A stretch of DNA of 17,473 nucleotides from Allomyces macrogynus ATCC 38327. Taxonomy: Eukaryota; Blastocladiomycota; Blastocladiomycetes; Blastocladiales; Blastocladiaceae. This document shows positions 10,801 through 17,473 of the stretch, piece after piece; the first letter of the stretch is position 1; the number at the start of each line of letters is the position of its first letter. The notes under the pieces were generated by a model that was not told the origin of the DNA, made no database searches, and saw only the letters and a program-made list of their open reading frames with translations. A program made the position numbers and the translations under genes. Location: NCBI GenBank assembly GCA_000151295.1, contig GG745335.1:1611752-1629224 (forward strand), given 5' to 3'.

Positions 10801-12451
10801 TCAGAACCTGGCCACGTCCAACACGAGCAACTTCGACCTGATTGCACAAGAGGTAGTCGTCTACACGCAACGCACAGCCGCGGCACTCGAGGAGGAGCTG
10901 GCCAAGCTGCACGCAACCTTGACGTCGGCCGAGCCCGACGATTCAGTGCTCAAGTCGTTTTCGCACCCGGCGAGCCAGCAGGCGCTGTTGCTGCGACTGC
11001 TCAAGACGCTCGACTACCTGGCCTCCAAGCTCAAGCGCGACGTGCCGGCACTGTCGCTCGGGTCAGTTTGGGCGGCCGTGTCCAAGTGCCTCGTGGCGAT
11101 TGGCGACCGCGACGAGCTCGTGTCGGTGGTCTTGCCGCTCATCGAGTCGTTCATGGTGGTCGAGGCCCGCGTGCCGGATCCGCAGTTTGCCGAGTTTATC
11201 GAGACGCACCGCAAGCTGCTCAACGTGCTTGTGCGCAACAACCCGAGCCTGCTCGCCGGCTCGTTCTCGATCCTGGTGCACAACCCCAAGGTGCTCGAGT
11301 TTGACAACAAGCGTTCCTACTTTTACCAGCAGCTGCACGCGCAAAAGTCGGCGCGGCGCGCGTTCGGCAACGTCATCAACCTCAACCTGCGGCGGCAAAA
11401 CGTGTTTGAGCAGTCGTACCAGCAGATGCAGCACTTGTCGGGCGAGGAACTCAAGAACGGCAAGCTCAACGTGCGTTTCTACGGCGAAGAGGGCGTTGAC
11501 GCGGGTGGTCTCACGCGCGAGTGGTTCTCGGTTCTGGCACGGCAAATCTTCAACCCCGACTATGCGCTCTTCAAGACGTCGGCGGTCGACAAGGCAACCT
11601 ACCAGCCGAACCGAGCGTCGTGGGTCAACCCGGAGCACCTGCACTACTTCAAGTTCGTGGGCCGGTTCATTGGCAAGGCCATTTATGACCAGAGGCTGCT
11701 CGACTGCTACTTCACACGGTCCTTCTACAAGCACCTGCTCGGCAAGGCCGTCGACATTCGCGACATGGAGGCCGTCGACCCGTCCTACTATAAGTCGCTC
11801 GAGTGGATTCTCGAAAACGAGATCAACGACATCATGGACTTAACCTTCTCGGTGGAGACGGACGATTTCGGCAAGACCAAGGTGATTGACTTGAAGCCGG
11901 ACGGCCGCAACATTGCCGTGACCGACGAGAATAAGCACGAGTATGTGCGACTTGTCGTCGAGCAGCGGTTGACGCTCGCGATCCGCGACCAGATTGCCGC
12001 ATTCACCGAAGGATTCTTTGACATGGTACCGCGCGACCTTGTCTCGATCTTCAACGAGCAGGAGCTCGAGCTCTTGATTTCAGGCATGCCCGAGATTGAC
12101 GTTGACGACTGGCGCAACAACACCGAGTACCACCACTTCACGGCAAGTGCGCCCGTGATCCAGTGGTTCTGGCGCGCTGTGCGGTCGTTTGACCAGGAGC
12201 ACCGCGCCAAGTTGGTGCAGTACGTGACGGGCACGTCCAAGGTGCCCATGGAAGGGTTCCGTGCCCTGCAAGGGTCGACGGGCGTGCAAAAGTTCCAGAT
12301 CGTGCGCGACCCGGGAGGTACGCACCGGCTGCCGTCTGCGCACACGTGCTTCAACCAGCTCGACCTGCCCGAGTACGAGAGCTACGAGAAGCTGCGCACG
12401 ATGCTGCTCAAGGCCGTCGACGAGGCGAGCGAAGGGTTTGGGTTCGCGTAA
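1879..12451 (+). CDS. TOM1: Tom1/HUWE1-type giant HECT E3 ubiquitin ligase
   Basis: This ligase accepts ubiquitin on a HECT-domain cysteine and passes it to substrates; relatives act in histone and ribosomal-protein turnover and mRNA export. Exons: 1879-1920, 1996-2292, then 2359 to about 5640 in one frame and about 5640-12451 in the next frame. The start ATG (in CCGCCATGA) opens MKITKTPSRRPVEP. Approximate residues, assuming a one-base slip: DUF908/DUF913 armadillo-like region 85-800 (limits by family analogy), UBA 1217-1255 (AMLTEMGFSHAVAREAL), 96-bp repeat and acidic stretch near 1335-1420, large acidic/His tract 2104-2347, charged helix 2518-2565, UBM-like motifs near 2611 and 2647, HECT about 3122-3476. 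HECT landmarks seen: GEEGVDAGGLTREW, YFKFVGRFIGKAIYD, NTEYHHF, and the catalytic cysteine in HTCFNQLDLP (TGC at 12347-12349). The protein ends SEGFGFA. Length falls between yeast Tom1 (about 3,270) and HUWE1 (about 4,370). I saw no WWE domain. Identity is very sure; the frame change needs transcript evidence. Confidence 0.95.
1921..1995 (+). other. TOM1 intron 1
   Basis: 75 nt, donor gtacgc, CTGAC branch-like site about 26 nt before the end, acceptor aactag. It joins the 14-codon first exon to PPVLKTLIDQ in phase 0. There is no ATG in frame at the head of exon 2, so an upstream exon is required. Confidence 0.8.
2293..2358 (+). other. TOM1 intron 2
   Basis: 66 nt, donor gtgcgt, branch-like CTGAC at 2340-2344, acceptor tctag. 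It joins LLLENCSNRTLYASHE to HLNELLGAQDPEIL in phase 0, matching the conserved Tom1/HUWE1 block in which these segments are contiguous. Confidence 0.92.
5596..5671 (+). other. Reading-frame change in TOM1: one-base indel or unrecognised intron
   Basis: Coding moves from one frame (through FPFPVLGGGGGAAAAINAPRP) to the next (PEPPAERIAMLTEMGF, start of the UBA) in a very GC-rich stretch. An intron of 76 nt (5596-5671) or 91 nt (5581-5671) would restore the frame in phase 0. The only acceptor, ccgag, is unlike the pyrimidine-CTAG ends used elsewhere here, no CTGAC branch site is visible, and the sequence just before the UBA reads well as protein. A single extra base in the C/G runs near 5632-5660 is therefore my preferred explanation. 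Confidence 0.6.
6022..6213 (+). repeat. Perfect 96-bp tandem duplication inside TOM1
   Basis: Bases 6022-6117 are repeated without a mismatch at 6118-6213. Each copy encodes a 32-residue unit (core PEAEVSGSASAPTGTDPDAM), so the frame is kept. It lies in a low-complexity linker between the UBA and an Asp/Glu-rich stretch. Identity across 96 bp implies a very recent duplication or an assembly artefact. Confidence 0.95.
8330..9060 (+). repeat. Acidic low-complexity tract with eight-histidine run in TOM1
   Basis: About 240 codons dominated by Asp and Glu (GAC/GAT/GAG runs), broken by a histidine cluster whose eight consecutive His codons fall at 8537-8560. Acidic stretches in this position are known in Tom1 and HUWE1 and are thought to bind basic clients such as histones. 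The His run is a local expansion, and the DNA is a set of imperfect trinucleotide repeats. Confidence 0.85.
9851..10024 (+). other. Pair of UBM-like ubiquitin-binding motifs in TOM1
   Basis: Two related segments, IDPTFLEALPEDLRMEVI and LPDEFLQALQPELRVGLEE, lie about 36 residues apart. They match the UBM/DUF4414 pattern of Tom1 and HUWE1, whose hallmark is a Leu-Pro in a helix-turn-helix. The first keeps LP in the turn; the second has LQ there. An Ala-rich linker (about 10040-10250) follows. Confidence 0.7.
11385..12448 (+). other. HECT catalytic domain of TOM1
   Basis: About 355 residues at the C-terminus with all expected blocks in order: N-lobe (GEEGVDAGGLTREW, VGRFIGKAIYDQRLLDCYF), hinge region, and C-lobe (TGTSKVPMEGF, LPSAHTCFNQLDLP). 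The active-site cysteine codon is 12347-12349, 33 residues before the end. No key residue is missing, so the enzyme is predicted active. Confidence 0.97.
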
Positions 12452-13367
12452 GCGTTTGCTTCGTTCAAGTTTGTTAATTGGCTCTTTCTGGTTGTGTCTT
12501 CTCTTCTTGTTGTTGTTGTTCCGAGATGCGCGGCGGCGAACGGGCGCGCGACCAGCGGCCGGCCGGTCGCGTTTTGTACAGCGGCTCGCGTCGCCTCGCC
12601 CTCGAGCGGGAGTTTTGTTTTTGTTATTGGGGCAGTGGCCATTTCTGTGTTCGTTGACGTTTTCCTGGATCGAATCAAATCAATTCAACGGTCATTCATT
12701 TGAGAGCTGTCGCCTCTGATGCTGTTGACGCCAGCTGCCTCTCGACACTGGAGAGAATCCACGTCTGGATAAGACCACTGGCACGAAACGCTGACCAGCT
12801 GACTTCTGCTCATCCTCCCAAGCTTCAGGTCATTTACAGCGTTGCCAAACAGGTCGCAAGGTTGTGAAAGAGATTCCGTTTGCTTTTCGTCGTCAAGCAT
12901 GATTTTGAGGGCTGAGCAGGGCTGCCCAAGGCCCGTCCAAGGAAAGCGGGCAGAGCGCCTGAACCCTGGCGACCATGTAGTTTGTCCTCTAGAAATGACG
13001 GCGACGGAACTGATATTTCTTTCCGTTTTGAGAACGTCGAAGAGTCGATGGCCGTTGATGGTTTATGTCTATGTAAATACTTCGCCCTCTTTGCCATGGT
13101 TTTGCCTAGCACACTTGGGTGTTGCTCTTGCGTTGCTGGCAGGCGCGCTCTGCTTTGCCATCGTCTAGCACCGCAGAAAAAACGTCGTGGTCGTGCTCCT
13201 CTGCAGAAACTGGTTAGACGGACAGCATCACAAGTATCGGCCGCACCATTCCATCGCCTGGATCGCAAGACTCCGTCCAACTATCCTGCGAGCCTCGACA
13301 CCAGTCCCGCACCTCCCGACCAGCTTGCAACGCGACGACAAATTTCTCGATTGATTTTCTCACGAGG
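12452..13367. other. Intergenic region, TOM1 3' flank; no gene seen
   Basis: The first part (to about 12700) is T-rich, with TTGTTGTTGTTG-type runs typical of a 3' UTR; no AATAAA hexamer was found close to the stop. Open frames exist on both strands (for example 12842-13168 plus, with a hydrophobic tail, and 12834-13280 minus), but none has a recognisable domain or plausible neighbouring exons. Confidence 0.5.
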
Positions 13368-15446
13368 ATGGCCGCCGATGAAATTCTGTTTGGGCCAATC
13401 GAGTTTGCCATTTGGCAAATTTCGCGCTTTGGCATCGTTGCCCTCTTCGCGCCCTTGATCCACATTGCCGTCTTTGCGCGTCGCCCCGGTCTCCTCGTTG
13501 CAGCGACACTCGACCCCGTTGCCGCCGTCGCGTCATTTATGCGCTTCGCAGCATCACGATCATCAGCGCGCACCGTCTCACAAGTCTGTTTGGCGGCCGG
13601 GCTCCTCGCCATGTCCCTGGTGGGCGTGATTGTCGACATGGGCATATCGACCGCGCTTTCCGCATATCAGCAATCCCGTCAAGCCACCGGCGGGTGGGTG
13701 CGGCCGACCAATGCGACCGCGCGTGCCGCTGCACCCATGGCGCAGTTTGGCCGGCCCGCAGCGCGGCAGGCTGCCAATGCGATGTTGCAGACCATGATCA
13801 AGAACAAGCTGCTGGGTCCATGTCGTCGGTACACTGACTGAGGGCGAGGTCATGGCCATGCGATTTGATGATCAGTGTCTTGCCGGCGCCGGCACTGGTC
13901 GAGAAGCATCAGCGCATGCCGCTGGTTTCGAGCCGGATGTAATTCGCCGGATTGGGCTTGTAGGGGTGAAATGAGCTTGGTAGCCACGCAGCGTGGGGGC
14001 CAGCGTGTTTGGATTTGTACCTATCGACTTGCAATTGCATTTTTGTCGCCGGAAGATCGTGATGCCCTGATTCTTCCTGGGCAATACACACTTGACAGGA
14101 AAACCGATTTTACGGGATCGACTGGAGCGATGGAGACGGTCCGTCGAGCATGGTTTTGCCCATTCCGGTTGCCCGAATTCGCGAAAGTACTGGCCGTGTC
14201 GACGCAGCGGCTCTTGCGAGAGCCGCACTGCAGCAATACGGCGTGACCGCCGGCGCAGGCCCCTTCATGTACGGCTACGGGTCTGTTCCAGTCGGCACGT
14301 TTGATTTCAACATGAAAGGCCTCGATTCGACTCGACGAGGAAACGACGGCACGAACCTGACGCAGACGGCGGCAGAGGAGATGCACCAGAGTCTGCAGTA
14401 TTTGAACGGCGCCCAAGTTTGCCGTATTTTCGTGCGCAACTTCAAGAGCCAGCCCGACCTTGCTTCTACTTGGGGCTCCATCATGCCGCAAAGGCCCAAT
14501 TTCGTGGCGGCTGCTCAGGTCGTGCACGACGTCGGGCAGGCGTACCATTCCGCGTCCGCTGTCTCGATCCACCTGCCATGGTCGACGCCGCTGAGCAGCT
14601 GAAGCTGAAACCGTCGATTCAGATCGAGCCGCGTCTTCACCATGGGTCTCCTGTCACGGTGGTGGGGCGGCGATATCGCCGCCGGCTGGACCCAAATTCG
14701 ACTCGGGGTGACCAATTCTGGCGGTTTGGTCGCTGACGGTTCCTCGTCGTACGCGTCATGGACCGACCCAAATAGCCCTCAGCAACATTTGACGTACACT
14801 GTTCGCGTCTAAGTGTGGGAACTGGTCGTCGGGGTCGCCCTTGTGATGATGACGGCCGCGTTCGATTTTGCGCTGCCGCAACTCTACGACGCGGTCATCA
14901 CGTAATTGTTCCTGTACCCACACTCGCGACGCACTCAGGAACGTATCAATGCCCAGCGCGCACCGTTCGCCGATACGGTCGAGGGCGACGGCGAAGACGA
15001 TGGCGATCGGCATTCGGCTCCCGTATGGCCGCGTCTCGCTCCCGCGTCGCGATTCGTGGTGGCAAAAATGGACGTCGCTGGCATGTCGGTGGGGAGTATC
15101 TCTGTGCTGGGAGCCGCGGGCATGGTCGCGCCCGCTTCCACTGCATCTGGTGGAAGGGCAATTTGCAGCACTAGCACGATTGCTCGGTTGGCAAGACAAG
15201 AGCGGTTTCGATCACCCACTTCGCGCCGTGTCATGGCATGCCGATGAGCGTGAAACGATCGCGCGAGGAAGAATCAGCGCACCGTTCACGGCCGCTTCAA
15301 GGCCGACCTTCATGGCCTCGACTGTTGATGCGTCGGTCATGCCCAAGGTGCTCCTCGTGTCGACCAACTATTGCGCCGTCAAGAAGAATATGGATCAGCG
15401 TCTCCGCGAGCTTGGAAGAATGCATCAACGCACGGTTGAAGAGTAA
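13368..15446 (+). pseudogene. Degenerate multi-pass membrane protein gene, family not recognised
   Basis: A well-placed ATG (ACGAGGATGGCC) starts a protein-like frame with two hydrophobic helices at residues about 13-37 (WQISRFGIVALFAPLIHIAVF) and 68-92 (CLAAGLLAMSLVGVIVDMG). The coding signal then moves between frames: about 13817-13971 (LTEGEVMAMRFDDQCLAG), 13971-14135 (LILPGQYTLDRKTDF), 14135-14600 (GPFMYGYGSVPVGTFDFNM), and about 14640-15240 with a third hydrophobic helix (WELVVGVALVMMTAAF). The last of these is broken by TAA at 14810 and 14903, and a final frame runs to the stop at 15444-15446. Joins lack clear splice sites of the type used by the neighbouring genes. Together this suggests one membrane protein with two N-terminal helices, a large extracellular part, a further helix and a cytosolic tail, now broken by at least four frame changes and two or more stops. 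A multi-intron gene with sequencing errors is the alternative. No function is proposed. Confidence 0.55.
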
Positions 15447-15949
15447 TGGATTCGGCCATTGTGTTTCAATCCTTGTTTTGATGAGAGTCAGATCGGGAGA
15501 GTAACATCGCAAAATCACTTCGAAACTTATTGTGCCCCTGCCCTCGATCATGATCAAAATCAGAAGAAACAAACTGGTGGAGAATAACTCATGAGCACTA
15601 GACAGTCATTTGCAGGGCAGTCTGATCGTTGGAAGTTGTTGAGAGAATAACAGAGTTTGTGTTGGTTGAAGCAATCACAGTGATCCGAGAGTGGACATGA
15701 CACACATATCCAAGAATGTGCTCACCACGCGTGAGGATTCGAGTATATTTGCAGCGCATCACTGAAGGCATGCAACGATGCTAAATCAACGCTCCACGAA
15801 GAGTGATGCTTTTGGTCTGCCCCGACTGATGCCTGACGCTCAAAAAATTGGATGTTTGGTCTTGCCATCGACGATGGAAGCGCTGCGGTTCGAATCCAGC
15901 GAAATTCCATTATCTATATTTCCTGCGCCGCCTGTCGGCTATCGTTGTA

Positions 15950-15966
15950 TTTTTTTTTTTTTTTTT
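15950..15966 (+). repeat. 17-nt poly(T) run flanked by a degenerate direct repeat
   Basis: Seventeen consecutive T residues lie between two related 17-mers at 15929-15945 and 15971-15987, which agree at 14 of 17 positions. The arrangement may be a diverged tandem repeat or a slippage product. Confidence 0.6.
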
Positions 15967-16160
15967 GCGACGCCCGTGGGCTATCATGTCCGCAGTCGCC
16001 GCCATCCTCACCAAACCGCAACTTGCCCAAGACGTTAATTTTCAATTTTTTTTGGGCTCGTTCTTGACTCAAGAGTCTTGACGGCCTGCGAACGGCCTGG
16101 CTGTCGAAGCGGGAACGCCCCACCCCCGCCTTGAGGCTCCATTTGATGAAATAGTTCCGC

Positions 16161-16177
16161 TTCCTCTCTCTCTATAA
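16161..16177 (+). promoter_or_regulatory. Possible CT-rich/TATA core promoter of glycogenin
   Basis: TTCCTCTCTCTC followed directly by TATAA (16173-16177), about 236 bp before the glycogenin ATG. CT-rich plus TATA arrangements occur in fungal promoters, but a five-base TATA match is weak evidence. Confidence 0.25.
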
Positions 16178-16412
16178 CCACCGCGACCCCCAAGCATCCA
16201 AGCAACCGCGACCTACACCAGCGCCCAACTGGTCGCAAGAGCGCGCCCCAACACACTGCACCGTATCGCACCCAGTCCAAGCGCCAAGTCGAGCCGTATT
16301 TCTGCGTCGCCAAGGAGTGGTGGGTCAGCTAGTAAAGAGTCGGTTGTGACGCGTCGCTTGCCTGCCTGCCGCAGCCAACCAGTCAGGCCACTGTACTCTC
16401 GTAAACTCGACC

Positions 16413-17473
16413 ATGTCGACGCACACCGACGTGCCGCTGTCGCGGCACCATGCGTCCTCGCCCGACCTCGACCAGGACGACGAGGTGGACGTGGACGATT
16501 TTGCCGCGACCATGGCGATGCTGACCGTCGACGTTGACCCGGACGACGCCGTTATCCCGACTTTGGTCCCGCCGCTGCGGCCCGACGAGCCGCGCAAGGC
16601 CTGGGTCACGCTGCTCACGTCCGACGCCTACGCCGACGGCGCGCTCGTGCTGGCTACGTCGCTTCGCGCAGTTGGTGCGTGCTCTCCCTCCCGCCTTTCT
16701 TTTCTGGACAACGACGACGACAGTGAGCTGACGCGGCCCCTCCGCCTTTTCCTCCACTAGGCACGCAGTACCCGATCATGTGCCTGCACACCAATCACGT
16801 CCGCGCTCATACGCGCACGCGGCTCGCGGCCGCGTTTGACCGGGTCATTCCCGTCGGCCCCATCTTTGTCGACGACCCGCGACTCGCGCTCTTGAACGGC
16901 CGCCCGGAACTGCGCACATCGTTTACCAAGCTGCGCGCCTGGACGCTGACGCAGTTTGAGAAACTCGTGTTTCTTGATGCCGATACCTTGGTCGTACAGA
17001 ACCTCGACGACTTGATGGACCGGCCGGAACTGTCGGCCGCGCCGGATGCCGGGTGGCCCGATATGGTAAGCTAGCGGTGCCGTGATGCCGTGACTCCCTC
17101 AACGCAGGGTGACGTGTACGCGAAACTCATCGTCCTTGATGGACCCTGCGTGTAGTTCAACTCGGGTGTCTTCACTCTCGTGCCGAGCATCGACACGTAC
17201 CGCGCACTGCGCGCGCACTTGCGCGAACACGGCTCGATTGATGGCGGTGACCAAGGACTGCTGAACGCGTATTTCGGTGAAGCCTGGCGCGTCGACCCGG
17301 CTCGGCGGTTGCCGTTCACGGATAACATGACGCCGACCGCCAACTACATGTACTTGCCGGCGTTGCGCGCGTTTGCGTCGTCGGTGCGCGTGCTGCATTT
17401 CATTGGTGCGTTTTCTCTTTGTTCTCTCTCTTTTTTCACTCAGCAGAGCACTTACCGCGCGCTTGCTCTTGGT
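16413..17473 (+). CDS. GYG: Glycogenin (self-glucosylating glycogen primer), 3' end outside window
   Basis: Glycogenin (GT8 family) attaches glucose from UDP-glucose to its own tyrosine and extends it into the primer for glycogen synthase. Exons seen: 16413-16674, 16761-17065 and 17156-17405, giving 272 residues plus a split Gly. Landmarks: TLLTSDAYADGALVLATSL, TKLRAWTL with the conserved Lys, the DAD metal/UDP-binding motif at residues 160-162 (16976-16984), ELSAAPDAGWPD, FNSGVF, GSIDGGDQGLLN, and YMYLPA. In YMYLPA one of Tyr253/Tyr255 corresponds to the autoglucosylated tyrosine. The last visible block is VLHFIG; the following KPW motif is not found before the window ends. The N-terminus has about 61 residues, rich in Asp, before the catalytic domain, which in animals starts almost at residue 1. 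The start ATG lies in CGACCATGTCG. Confidence 0.92.
16675..16760 (+). other. Glycogenin intron 1
   Basis: 86 nt, donor gtgcgt, CTGAC branch-like site followed by a pyrimidine tract, acceptor cactag. It rebuilds a Gly codon (phase 1) in LRAVGTQYPIM. Confidence 0.9.
17066..17155 (+). other. Glycogenin intron 2
   Basis: 90 nt, donor gtaagc and acceptor tgtag, joining GWPDM to FNSGVF in phase 0 as in other glycogenins. An earlier acceptor (cgcag, ending 17107) would leave a 42-nt intron but lead to an in-frame TAG at 17153-17155. Confidence 0.9.
17406..17473 (+). other. Start of glycogenin intron 3, acceptor not certain
   Basis: Donor gtgcgt follows VLHFIG in phase 1, and the next bases are a long T/C tract. 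Acceptors near 17443-17447 (cactcag, cagcag) do not give the expected KPW block, so the intron probably continues past the window. Confidence 0.6.

Larger units (their letters stand above)
15447..16412. other. Intergenic region upstream of glycogenin; no gene seen
   Basis: The first 350 bp are clearly more AT-rich than the rest of the window, contain the palindrome GATCATGATC near 15547, and have no long reading frame. A T run follows at 15950-15966, then a CT-rich stretch and possible TATA box near 16173. The region from about 16180 probably holds the glycogenin promoter and 5' UTR. Confidence 0.5.

Noticed and set aside
12842..13168. 108-codon plus-strand frame with hydrophobic C-terminus downstream of TOM1
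   Set aside because: No family resemblance and an overlapping frame of similar length on the other strand; it probably reflects chance in the 3' flank.
13829..13875. 47-nt intron (gtacac...cag) in the membrane-protein remnant
   Set aside because: Splicing here yields only about 22 more codons before a TAA, whereas the unspliced alternative frame (LTEGEVMAMRFDDQ) reads better as protein.
14803..14910. Reassigned stop codons (TAA read as Gln)
   Set aside because: The ligase runs more than 10 kb without any in-frame stop and ends with TAA, MOB4 also ends with TAA, and Gln is encoded by CAA/CAG throughout.
15835..15910. tRNA-like B box GGTTCGAATCC at 15887-15897
   Set aside because: The T-stem does not pair properly, no acceptor partner for the 3' side is found about 70 nt upstream, and no good A box is present.

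Overview
This is eukaryotic nuclear DNA, GC-rich, with long exons broken by short introns of 66-90 nt. The introns have GT donors (often GTGCGT or GTACG), CTGAC-like branch sites in several, and mostly CTAG acceptors. The compact gene spacing, the Tom1/HUWE1-type ligase and the glycogenin point to a fungus or close relative. A GC-rich early-diverging fungus such as a Blastocladiomycota member is my guess, not something the sequence proves.

Layout. Positions 136-1010 (minus strand) carry a complete four-exon MOB4/phocein-like gene, the MOB-family subunit of STRIPAK complexes. An 868-bp region then separates it from a divergently transcribed gene at 1879-12451 (plus strand). That gene encodes a giant HECT-type E3 ubiquitin ligase of about 3,450-3,480 residues, orthologous to yeast Tom1 and animal HUWE1. 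It has a 14-codon first exon, two clear introns, one unexplained change of reading frame just before the UBA domain, a perfect 96-bp tandem duplication, long acidic tracts, two UBM-like ubiquitin-binding motifs and an intact HECT domain with its catalytic cysteine.

Positions 12452-13367 hold the ligase 3' flank and no gene I can support. From 13368 to about 15446 there is what looks like the decayed remains of one multi-pass membrane-protein gene. Its start codon and hydrophobic segments are recognisable, but the coding signal jumps between frames and is crossed by in-frame stops. Positions 15447-16412 are more AT-rich and non-coding, with a 17-nt T run and a possible TATA element. From 16413 to the window end lies the 5' part of a glycogenin gene (three exons seen), cut off by the window edge within or after its third intron.

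The three intact genes act in different processes: STRIPAK kinase/phosphatase signalling, ubiquitin-dependent protein turnover, and priming of glycogen synthesis. Nothing in the layout suggests a functional cluster. I did not find a clearly new biological system. The items most worth a second look are the frame break in the ligase, its 96-bp duplication, the decayed membrane-protein gene, and the acidic N-terminal extension of the glycogenin.
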